NCBI GenBank assembly: GCA_035630615.1
Contig: DASQKI010000120.1
Span: 1-11,511, forward strand
Direction of reading: 5' to 3'
Source of the DNA: DATFRX01 sp035630615
Lineage (GTDB): Bacteria; Actinomycetota; Actinomycetes; Propionibacteriales; Nocardioidaceae
Length of the DNA: 11,511 bases
The position numbers were made by a program, and so were the translations under genes. This document shows, piece by piece, positions 5,929 through 11,511 of the stretch (its first letter is position 1; every line of letters starts with the position of its first letter). The notes under the pieces were generated by a model that made no database searches, was not told the DNA's origin, and worked only from the letters and a program-made list of their open reading frames with translations.

Positions 5929-6869
5929 CCACAACTGTCGGAGCCGTGACGACGGGCATGGCATGGGTCGACGACCAGCGGTTCGTCATGGGATCGGACG
6001 CGTTCTACCCCGAGGAACGGCCGGCCCATGAGGCGGAGGTCACCGGGTTCTGGATCGATCGGAACCCGGTGACGAACGTCGACTTCGCCGAGTTCGTCGC
6101 AGACGCCGGGTACCTGACCGTTGCCGAGCGCATGCCGTCGGCGCAGGACTACCCGGGTGCCGCCGCGGAAGCGCTAGTACCCGGATCCCTGGTCTTCCAA
6201 CCCACCAGCGGACCGGTCGACCTTCGCGACTACTTCGCATGGTGGCGGTACGTTCCGGGCGCGTGCTGGCACCTTCCCGCCGGGCCGGGCAGCTCGCTCG
6301 AAGGGCTGGCGCAACATCCGGTGGTGCACGTGGCCTACGCCGATGCCATCGCCTACGCAGACTGGGCCGGCAAGGCGCTGCCCACCGAGCAGGAATGGGA
6401 ATGCGCTGCCCGCGGCGGTCGCGAAGACTCCGCGTACGCCTGGGGGGACGAGCCGTTCCCCCAGGGAATGGCGCTGGCGAACACTTGGCAGGGCCGGTTT
6501 CCGTGGGAGAACCTCACGCTCGACGGGTACGAGCGGACCTCTCCGGTTGGCGCGTTCCCGCCGAACGAGTACGGGCTGCTCGACATGATCGGCAACGTAT
6601 GGGAGTGGACGGCCTCTCCGTTCCGGTCGCACGCCGACCCGGCACGGGATGATGCCGCGACGCCGAGGTCCTGCTGTACTCCGCGTCGAGAACCCGCCGC
6701 GGCGGAGGTGACGCGACTGGCCGCGGCCGGTATGCGAGCGGTAAAGGGCGGATCGCACCTGTGCGTGCCGAACTACTGCTTGCGCTATCGGCCGGCCGCG
6801 CGCCAGCCGCAGACAGTCGACACCTCGACGGGACATCTCGGCTTCCGTTGCGTGGCCCGGACTGGCTGA
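5925..6869 (+). CDS. Formylglycine-generating enzyme (sulfatase activator)
   Basis: 314-residue FGE of the SUMF1 type, which oxidises the cysteine of the sulfatase CxPSR motif to formylglycine. The N-terminus has MAWVDDQRFVMGSDAFYPEE; the core has GFWIDRNPVTNVDFAEFV, PVVHVAYADAIAYADWAGK, LPTEQEWECAARGG and GNVWEWT (223-229). The catalytic, copper-binding pair is C280 and C285 in GGSHLCVPNYCLRYRPAA, followed by TSTGHLGFRCVA. The SCCTP segment and the C-terminal block resemble M. tuberculosis Rv0712. All key residues are present, so the enzyme looks functional. Its start overlaps the sulfatase stop (ATGA), with no strong Shine-Dalgarno of its own, so expression may rely on coupling to the damaged upstream frame. 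The same frame is open back to ~5169 through the gntR remnant. Confidence 0.95.
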   Translation: MTTTVGAVTTGMAWVDDQRFVMGSDAFYPEERPAHEAEVTGFWIDRNPVTNVDFAEFVADAGYLTVAERMPSAQDYPGAAAEALVPGSLVFQPTSGPVDLRDYFAWWRYVPGACWHLPAGPGSSLEGLAQHPVVHVAYADAIAYADWAGKALPTEQEWECAARGGREDSAYAWGDEPFPQGMALANTWQGRFPWENLTLDGYERTSPVGAFPPNEYGLLDMIGNVWEWTASPFRSHADPARDDAATPRSCCTPRREPAAAEVTRLAAAGMRAVKGGSHLCVPNYCLRYRPAARQPQTVDTSTGHLGFRCVARTG

Positions 6870-6900
6870 GGTAAGCACTTGTTGGCCAGTCGGCCTCGGT

Positions 6901-6925
6901 CTGACGCGCCTCGGGTGGGCGTCAG
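6901..6925. terminator. Stem-loop between FGE and convergent PPOX gene
   Basis: CTGACGC (6901-6907) and GCGTCAG (6919-6925) form a 7-bp stem with an 11-base loop, partly overlapping the stop of the minus-strand gene. It is a plausible bidirectional terminator without a U-run. Confidence 0.45.
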
Positions 6926-7341
6926 TCGCGGACGCGCTTGACGTGTCCGCGCCCTGGGTGCCAGGACTCGATCGCGAGGCCGCCGTCAAGGTAGGTGAGC
7001 GCCACCTCGGTGACGTCCACCATGAACCCGTCCTCGGTGGGCACTGCGCGGCCGGAGATCTTCGCCTCGCCGACCCACGCACCGGGATCATCGTCGGGCG
7101 GGTCGACCGACGGGCTATGCAGCGCCAGCCGCGGATCACGCTTGAGATCCGCGAGCTTGCGCGAGGCCGCCATCGACCCGAACGTCACCTGCTCGCCGAT
7201 CTGGGTCTCGATGCCACTGATGCGCGGCGAGCCATCGGCACGCAGCGTCGCCAGCGTCTTGTGCTTGCGGGCCTGGAATAGCGCCCGGACGCGCGCGGCG
7301 AACTCCGGCGCGTCTGCCTCTATCTCCCGCCATGCCACCAT
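6922..7341 (-). CDS. PPOX-fold (split beta-barrel) protein
   Basis: 139-residue pyridoxamine 5'-phosphate oxidase-like protein from ATG 7341 (MVAWREIEADAPEFAARVRA). The opening helix is followed by KHKTLATLRADGSPRISGIE, the first strand pair of the barrel, then VTFGSMAASRKLADLKRDPR (the segment that usually contacts the cofactor phosphate), then GEAKISGRA and LAIESWHPG. Relatives bind FMN or F420; the cofactor cannot be decided from the sequence. The open frame extends to 7491, but the extra 50 residues lack family features and would overlap the divergent gene. No strong Shine-Dalgarno is seen. It diverges from a second PPOX-fold gene, sharing a 175-bp control region. Confidence 0.85.
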   Translation of the reverse strand: MVAWREIEADAPEFAARVRALFQARKHKTLATLRADGSPRISGIETQIGEQVTFGSMAASRKLADLKRDPRLALHSPSVDPPDDDPGAWVGEAKISGRAVPTEDGFMVDVTEVALTYLDGGLAIESWHPGRGHVKRVRD

Positions 7342-7505
7342 GCCGGCAACAGTGCCAGGCCGCACCGACAACAATCGACGGGCGTTCCTGGACGCGGCAA
7401 CGACACGCGCCAAGACATAGCCCGTGGCGATCGACTTGATCGAAAACAATCGCTTTTCTCGATGCGTCCGCGAACCTAGCGTGGTTGACATGACGACGAC
7501 TCATC

Positions 7506-7511
7506 AAGGAG
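7506..7511 (+). promoter_or_regulatory. Shine-Dalgarno fixing the start of the second PPOX gene
   Basis: AAGGAG lies 5 bases before ATG 7517. This favours 7517 over the in-frame starts at 7424 and 7490. Confidence 0.8.
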
Positions 7512-7516
7512 CGGAA

Positions 7517-8032
7517 ATGCCAGAGTTGGAGCCGGCTCCCGAGCAACTGTCCAGCCCTCGAGGCACACCCCTCACAGCGCTCAGCTGGGCGGACGTACGG
7601 ACGCGGGTGGCCGAGGCTGAAGACTTCCTGCTCGCTACCACCGACCCGGATGGGCGGCCACACGTGGTGCCGGTGCTGGGTGTATGGCTGGAAGGAACGG
7701 TCTGTTTCGTCACCTTCCGGCAGTCCCGCAAGACCCGCAACCTTGTGCGCAACAACGGCTGCGCGGTCACGGTGCCCGGTCATGACGTCGACCTGGTTCT
7801 CGAAGGCGCCGCCCATCGCGTTCGGAACCCGTCCCGACTGCAGCAGGTCGCGGACCTGTTTCCGGCCAAGTATCCGTGGTGGCATCCATTTGTCAGAGAT
7901 GGCGAGTTCTACGATCCGGCCGACACCGCCCAGAGCGATCCACGGCACGTTTACGCGGTTGAGCCCGCGCAGGTATTCGCCTTCGGTAAGGAGGACGGGT
8001 TCAGCGCAACCCGCTGGCGCTTCGGCCCGTAA
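7517..8032 (+). CDS. PPOX-fold flavin/F420-type oxidoreductase-like protein
   Basis: 171 residues from ATG 7517 (MPELEPAPEQLSSPRG). A proline-rich, probably flexible N-terminus of ~20 residues precedes the split barrel: FLLATTDPDGRPHVVPVLGV, TVCFVTFRQSRKTRNLVRNN (cofactor-phosphate segment SRKTRNL), CAVTV, DLVLEGAAHRV, and near the end VYAVEPAQVFAFGKEDGFSA followed by TRWRF. The last motif is typical of PPOX proteins annotated as general stress or F420-binding. The substrate is unknown. It diverges from the other PPOX gene. In the shared region, TAGCGT at 7477-7482 with TTTTCT 17 bp further upstream is a weak promoter candidate for this gene. Confidence 0.88.
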   Translation: MPELEPAPEQLSSPRGTPLTALSWADVRTRVAEAEDFLLATTDPDGRPHVVPVLGVWLEGTVCFVTFRQSRKTRNLVRNNGCAVTVPGHDVDLVLEGAAHRVRNPSRLQQVADLFPAKYPWWHPFVRDGEFYDPADTAQSDPRHVYAVEPAQVFAFGKEDGFSATRWRFGP

Positions 8033-8100
8033 GCCTCACATGTAACGCCTGCCTGCCCGCGTGGGACACACTGGCAACGCCGTACCGGCATCGAAGCCAC

Positions 8101-8107
8101 GGAGGGG
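8101..8107 (+). promoter_or_regulatory. Shine-Dalgarno of the GH15 gene
   Basis: GGAGGGG lies 10 bases before ATG 8118 and supports that start (MSTTPIADHALLSDC) over an in-frame GTG at 8061. Confidence 0.7.
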
Positions 8108-8117
8108 ACCGATCCCG

Positions 8118-9941
8118 ATGAGCACCACGCCGATCGCCGACCACGCACTGCTATCCGACTGTCGCTCCGCCGCACTCGTCACACGAGATGGCTCGATCGA
8201 CTGGTTGTGCTTCCCGCGCTTCGATGGACCATCTGTCTTCGGCCGTCTCCTCGACGACGGCGCCGGCCACTGGTCGATCCGTCCCACCGCGGATGGCCAG
8301 GTGTCGCGCCGCTACGTTGACGAAACGATGGTGCTCGAGACCACATCCACCACCGACGCCGGCGTCGTCGTTGTGACTGACGCCCTGGCGACCGGGGCCG
8401 ATGACTCGGGCCACCGTCTGGGTGCGGGTTCGCCGCACCTACTCATTCGCCAAGTGATGTGCACCGACGGAGAAGTCGAGGTGGCGATCGAATACCGGCC
8501 GCGGCCGGAGTACGGATTGGTCAAGCCCCTCCTCAGTGCGGTCGAGCACGGCGTCACGGCTCGCGGGGGAGCGGAGTGGCTGGTCCTGTCGACCCCGGCC
8601 GGTTTGGATCTTGGTGCCGAGGGTGCCACTGGCCGGGTCCGGCTCACCGTCGGACAGCGGCTGAACTTCGCGCTGCACCGTTCGACGCTGGAGGAGACGC
8701 CGGCGCGTGTGTGGTCGCAAGACGAGATCGCCGAGCGTCTCGATGCGACCGTGGCGGCATGGCGGTCTTTGTCGAAGCTGCACCAGTCGTATGACGGCCC
8801 GTGGCGGGATCTCGTCCACCACAGCGGCCGCGTCCTGCAGGCTCTTACGTTCCATCCTAGCGGCGCCATCGTCGCCGCGGCGACGACCTCACTACCCGAG
8901 GTCGTCGGCGGCGAACGAAACTGGGACTACCGCTATGCCTGGGTGCGCGACGCGAGCCTGACCATGCAGGCCCTGTGGGTGGCAGCATGCCCCGACGAGG
9001 CCGCGGATTTCTTCGCGTTCATGGCGACGGCGGCGGCCGGCTCCATCGGGCCTGATTCTGCGCTGCAGATCATGTTCGGTGTCGGCGCCGAACACGACCT
9101 GTCCGAGCGGATCCTCCCGCACCTGCGCGGCTGGCGCGATAGCCGTCCAGTACGTGTAGGCAACGGTGCTTGGAGCCAGCAGCAGATCGATGTCTACGGC
9201 GAGTTGCTCGACGCTGCGTACCGGCTCGCCGACCAGCTCGACGGCATCGACGACGACACGCGCCGCTTCCTTGCCGCGCTCGCCGACACGGCCTCGGCCC
9301 GCTGGCCGGAGAAGGACCAAGGCATCTGGGAGGTGCGGGGCGACCCGCAACACTTCCTGTACTCGAAGGTCATGTGCTGGGTCGCGTTGGACCGCGCCAT
9401 CCGGCTGGCCGATCGGATCGGCGCCACAGCCCGGGTAGGAGAATGGAAGCGGACCAGAGACGAGATACGCGAAACGGTCGTACGCGAGGGTTGGAACGAG
9501 GCCGCCGGAGCGTTCACGCAGTACTTCGGTTCCGATGACCTCGACGCTTCCAACCTGATGATCCCCATCGTCGGATTCTTGCCGGCCGACGACCCGCGCA
9601 TGCTCGCGACGATCGACGCCATCGAGGAGCGGCTGACCGACCAGCGCGGCCTCGTCTACCGCTACCGCACCGAGGAGGGTGCCGATGGACTGGCCGGCGA
9701 CGAGGGCACATTCCTTCTGTGCACCTTCTGGTTGGCCGAGGCGCTGGCTCTCGCGGGGCAGGTGGATCGCGCTCGTGCTGTGTTCGAACGAGCGGCCGTC
9801 TATGTCAACGACGTTGGCCTGCTGGCCGAGGAGGTCGACCCGGACACCGGTGAGTTGCTCGGCAACTTTCCCCAGGCGTTCAGTCATATCGGGCTCGTCA
9901 ACGCTGCCTGGGCGATCGCTCAGGCCGAGCAGCGCGCATGA
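8118..9941 (+). CDS. Glycoside hydrolase family 15 (trehalase/glucoamylase-like)
   Basis: 607-residue inverting glucosidase-like enzyme. The N-terminal beta domain begins IADHALLSDCRSAALVTRDG, then SIDWLCFPRFDGPSVFGRLL, the typical opening of bacterial GH15. The (alpha/alpha)6 catalytic barrel starts near residue 220 with NWDYRYAWVRDASLT (W269-D278, substrate-binding Arg/Asp). The first catalytic glutamate is probably E405 in GIWEVRG, followed by HFLYSKVMCWVALDRA. The region E529-GTFLLCTFWLAEAL supplies the second acidic residue, and GNFPQAFSHIGLVNAAWAI ends the protein. Length and motifs match actinobacterial GH15 enzymes, of which mycobacterial members hydrolyse trehalose; glucoamylase or dextranase activity cannot be excluded. 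There is no signal peptide, so it is cytoplasmic. It is probably transcribed alone or with the PPOX gene 85 bp upstream. Confidence 0.94.
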   Translation: MSTTPIADHALLSDCRSAALVTRDGSIDWLCFPRFDGPSVFGRLLDDGAGHWSIRPTADGQVSRRYVDETMVLETTSTTDAGVVVVTDALATGADDSGHRLGAGSPHLLIRQVMCTDGEVEVAIEYRPRPEYGLVKPLLSAVEHGVTARGGAEWLVLSTPAGLDLGAEGATGRVRLTVGQRLNFALHRSTLEETPARVWSQDEIAERLDATVAAWRSLSKLHQSYDGPWRDLVHHSGRVLQALTFHPSGAIVAAATTSLPEVVGGERNWDYRYAWVRDASLTMQALWVAACPDEAADFFAFMATAAAGSIGPDSALQIMFGVGAEHDLSERILPHLRGWRDSRPVRVGNGAWSQQQIDVYGELLDAAYRLADQLDGIDDDTRRFLAALADTASARWPEKDQGIWEVRGDPQHFLYSKVMCWVALDRAIRLADRIGATARVGEWKRTRDEIRETVVREGWNEAAGAFTQYFGSDDLDASNLMIPIVGFLPADDPRMLATIDAIEERLTDQRGLVYRYRTEEGADGLAGDEGTFLLCTFWLAEALALAGQVDRARAVFERAAVYVNDVGLLAEEVDPDTGELLGNFPQAFSHIGLVNAAWAIAQAEQRA

Positions 9942-9958
9942 CGACTGGCGACGGACCC

Positions 9959-9978
9959 CTGCGGCGTACTGCGGCGTC
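9959..9978 (+). repeat. Tandem 10-mer
   Basis: CTGCGGCGTA is followed directly by CTGCGGCGTC, just after the GH15 stop in the gap between convergent genes. It is a small local duplication with no evident function. Confidence 0.4.
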
Positions 9979-10016
9979 TTCTCTATCTGCCAATTGGCGT
10001 GATGTAGCGCTCGGGT

Positions 10017-10451
10017 TTACGTCAGTCGTTTGCGGGCGACCGTCTCGTCATCCTCGACCTCGCCGGTCTCAACGATTCCCATGCTCGCGTAGAGCGACCG
10101 AGCCGCCGTGTTCTCGGGGTGGTAGCTCAGCGCAGCCTCCTGATGCCCGGCCGACTCGGCCCGTTCGAGCAACTGAGTGACGACCGCACGGGCATATCCG
10201 CGTCGCTGATGCCGACGGTCGATGTAGAGTCCGCCGATCCAGAAGCTCTCATCGGCCGGATCGACGCCCCACATCGCGAAGCCAACGACGACCCCTTCGG
10301 CCCGAACGGCGAGTGGGCGCCACGGGCTGTCGCCGTACGCACAAAGAGCCAGGTAGTGGTACACAGGCGCAACGAAGCGCTGCTGCGACTGCTCGACCTC
10401 CAGCGCCGTGCATGCTCGCCAGTTGTCCGCGCCGACTTCCTCAAGGATCAC
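10017..10451 (-). CDS. GNAT acetyltransferase, spermine/spermidine-type
   Basis: 144 residues from GTG 10451 (VILEEVGADNWRACTALEVE). The opening strand-helix with EEV..DNWR, followed by QQRFVAPVYHYLALCAYG, resembles diamine/spermidine N-acetyltransferases of the PaiA/BltD type. VVGFAMWGVD and FWIGGLYIDRRHQRRGYARA follow; the acetyl-CoA pyrophosphate loop is QRRGYA (82-87). PENTAARSLYASMGI near the end is the usual motif B. The open frame extends upstream to 10592, but those residues lie in the inverted-repeat spacer and look non-coding. A GAGG 12 bases upstream is a weak Shine-Dalgarno. The substrate is inferred only from similarity in the opening region. Confidence 0.85.
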   Translation of the reverse strand: MILEEVGADNWRACTALEVEQSQQRFVAPVYHYLALCAYGDSPWRPLAVRAEGVVVGFAMWGVDPADESFWIGGLYIDRRHQRRGYARAVVTQLLERAESAGHQEAALSYHPENTAARSLYASMGIVETGEVEDDETVARKRLT

Positions 10452-10476
10452 GGGCGAGGATAGCCTCGGGGTTAGA

Positions 10477-10489
10477 GGCGGAATCCGCC
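10477..10489. promoter_or_regulatory. 13-bp palindrome before the first GNAT gene
   Basis: GGCGGA-A-TCCGCC is a perfect odd palindrome 26 bp upstream of the GTG at 10451, nested in a wider GCCTC...GAGGC pair (10463-10495). It may be an operator or part of a cruciform or terminator with the next hairpin. Confidence 0.35.
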
Positions 10490-10503
10490 GGAGGCTTCGA
10501 GGG

Positions 10504-10524
10504 CTCGGTCTGCCGCAGGCCGAG
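10504..10524 (-). terminator. Hairpin after the second GNAT gene
   Basis: CTCGGTCTG and CAGGCCGAG form a 9-bp stem (one T/G mismatch) with a 3-base loop, 26 bp downstream of the GNAT stop at 10550. It is strong but has no U-run. It probably separates the two same-strand GNAT genes transcriptionally. Confidence 0.55.
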
Positions 10525-10549
10525 ACGCTGCGCAATTTCGGGCCGGCGG

Positions 10550-11047
10550 CTAGTCCTCGCGGAGCCGGCCCATCATGATTGCGTCCATCCACGCTCCGTT
10601 GCCGTAGCCGAAGCGACGCATGGTGCCCTCGATCTCGAATCCGAGGTGCTGATACAGGCGGATCGCATGCTGGTTGTCGGAGAACACGATGAGCGACAGG
10701 CGGCGTAGGTTTAGCCAGTTTTCGGCCAAGTCGATCAACGCCTCGGTCAAGGTCCGACCGACTCCGCGCCCGACGGCGTCGGCTCGAGTCGCGACCAGGT
10801 TGAGATCTCCCACATGGCTGTGTCGTGGATGCTCGGGCTGCGTGATGAGCTCGCCGAACCCGACGACTTCCGCGTCGGCCTCGGCTACGACCTGATAGGT
10901 GCCGACTCGCGGACTGAGTCGTTCACTCGTCTGATGCAGTCCTGCGAAGGGGAGGCGCATCGTCCCGGCAAGCACATGGGGACTGGTGAGGATTTCATGG
11001 ATGGCTTCGTGGTCTCGCTCTGCCACAGCCCGGATCACAGGGTCCAC
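10550..11047 (-). CDS. GNAT acetyltransferase, YhhY-like
   Basis: 165 residues from GTG 11047 (VDPVIRAVAERDHEAIHEIL). The core VVAEADAEVVGFGEL, HVGDLNLVATRADAVGRGVG (acetyl-CoA loop GRGVG, with V in place of the usual Q/R at its first position), ALIDLAENWLNLRRLSLIVF, SDNQHAIRLYQHLGFEIEG and YGNGAWMDAIMMGRL closely follow the pattern of E. coli YhhY, an L-amino acid N-acetyltransferase. The start is well supported by AGGAG 7 bases upstream; the frame is open to 11119, but that part lies before the ribosome site. It is on the same strand as the other GNAT gene and separated from it by inverted repeats, so the two may be independent units. Confidence 0.9.
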   Translation of the reverse strand: MDPVIRAVAERDHEAIHEILTSPHVLAGTMRLPFAGLHQTSERLSPRVGTYQVVAEADAEVVGFGELITQPEHPRHSHVGDLNLVATRADAVGRGVGRTLTEALIDLAENWLNLRRLSLIVFSDNQHAIRLYQHLGFEIEGTMRRFGYGNGAWMDAIMMGRLRED

Positions 11048-11054
11048 TGCCGGT

Positions 11055-11059
11055 CTCCT
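11055..11059 (-). promoter_or_regulatory. Shine-Dalgarno of the YhhY-like gene
   Basis: AGGAG on the minus strand, 7 bases before GTG 11047, decides the start. Confidence 0.75.
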
Positions 11060-11187
11060 AACGGTTGCCCACGAGTCAAGGCGGGAGGACGAGTCGCGCG
11101 AACCCCATAGCCCGATCATCGCAGGAGTGATGACGCGACGCGACGGAGCGCGTTCGAGAACGACGCTCCCCGCGCGAGACTAGATAC

Positions 11188-11379
11188 GACGTCCATGACC
11201 GCGGAGACTTCGGCATTGCGATGGACATCGCTGACCCGGACGGGACGGTGCTGCGCTTCGTGGCCGGCGCGCACACCGGGCCTCCAGGCGCATTCGCCGG
11301 AATCGAGTTCGGTTCTGGGGCCGCCGATCATCTATCAGCACCCCCGACTCCGCTTCTAGCTCGAGCCGAACCTCTCTGA
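11188..11379 (+). pseudogene. Probable glyoxalase/VOC domain C-terminal remnant
   Basis: The frame reads DVHDRGDFGIAMDIADPDGT, then VLRFVAG and FAGIEFGSG, ending in TGA at 11377. G-x-A-x-x-I-x-DPDGT-x-L-R-F is the characteristic final strand pair of vicinal-oxygen-chelate (glyoxalase/bleomycin-resistance) domains. Two in-frame TGA codons at 11128-11133 and the absence of a plausible start mean that the first ~80 residues are missing. The only in-frame ATG (11221) falls inside the motif. I read it as a gene tail left by deletion; the match is short, so this is moderate. Confidence 0.45.
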
Positions 11380-11511
11380 CCCGTGGAACCGCTCCCGACG
11401 GAGTGGCGAACGTGAATGATCTCCGATTCGGTAACCGAAAGTGATTGTTGTCGAGTGCCCTACGGTCGGCACGTCCTCAACTGCAGCCGAGCGGTAAAGC
11501 GCGCGATCGGC
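11380..11511. other. Non-coding right end of the window
   Basis: Together with 11048-11187 this completes a 464-bp stretch without an intact gene. Besides the VOC-like tail and the palindrome at 11427 I see no reading frame, tRNA or repeat here. It may be the upstream region of a gene beyond the window. Confidence 0.4.
11427..11439. promoter_or_regulatory. 13-bp palindrome TTCGGTAACCGAA
   Basis: Perfect 6-bp arms around a central A, in locally AT-richer sequence. Its size and symmetry suit a dimeric helix-turn-helix repressor, such as a TetR- or MarR-type protein. No regulator gene is visible inside the window. Confidence 0.4.

Noticed and set aside
6922..7491. Longer version of the first PPOX gene starting at 7491
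   Set aside because: The extra 50 residues lack family features, and the start would overlap the region just before the divergent gene.
7424..7516. Earlier in-frame starts of the second PPOX gene (7424, 7490)
   Set aside because: AAGGAG with a 5-base spacer points clearly to ATG 7517.
8892..9887. 331-codon minus-strand frame opposite GH15
   Set aside because: It is the antisense shadow of conserved GH15 blocks, with no Shine-Dalgarno or motifs.
1..11511. CRISPR arrays, tRNA/rRNA genes, insertion sequences, toxin-antitoxin or phage-defence genes
   Set aside because: I looked for regularly spaced repeats, cloverleaf-like segments, transposase motifs and typical defence domains on both strands and found none.

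Overview
The window is high-GC bacterial DNA, almost certainly from an actinomycete-type bacterium (Actinomycetota). The support is the C-terminal half of a fused F420-biosynthesis protein (FbiC), a GAF-ANTAR regulator, two split-barrel PPOX-fold proteins, a GH15 trehalase/glucoamylase-like enzyme and a formylglycine-generating enzyme (FGE) of the mycobacterial type. GTG starts are common, and two genes look leaderless. No tRNA, rRNA, CRISPR array or transposase was seen.

Layout. 1-1330: 3' half of fbiC (+), cut by the window edge. 1370-2119: FadR/FCD-type GntR regulator (-), with a GGTCGGACC palindrome just upstream. 2196-2300: the last ~35 codons of a lost enoyl-CoA hydratase gene (-). 2353-3570: PLP-dependent class V aminotransferase-like enzyme (+), followed by a small unknown acidic protein ending at 3884. 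3957-4715: GAF-ANTAR regulator (-), whose start region is partly duplicated 56 bp upstream. 4960-6869: a damaged sulfatase locus. A HutC-type gntR is frameshifted and truncated, and runs directly into the C-terminal third of an arylsulfatase. The sulfatase stop overlaps the start of an intact FGE gene. 6922-8032: two divergent PPOX-fold genes. 8118-9941: GH15 enzyme (+). 10017-11047: two GNAT acetyltransferases (-) separated by strong inverted repeats. 11048-11511: no intact gene; it holds a likely glyoxalase/VOC C-terminal remnant and a clean 13-bp palindrome.

How it fits together. The FGE would normally install formylglycine in the neighbouring sulfatase under control of the GntR regulator. 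A deletion has joined the regulator to the sulfatase tail, leaving the FGE apparently intact but without a local substrate. The lost hydratase tail next to the FadR-like regulator similarly points to a former acyl-CoA operon. Three gene remnants in 11.5 kb mark a stretch with repeated deletion. I see no clear evidence of a new multi-gene system. The most notable items are the regulator-sulfatase deletion junction with an orphan FGE in the same open frame, the hydratase tail beside a FadR-like operator, and the duplicated start region of the ANTAR gene.
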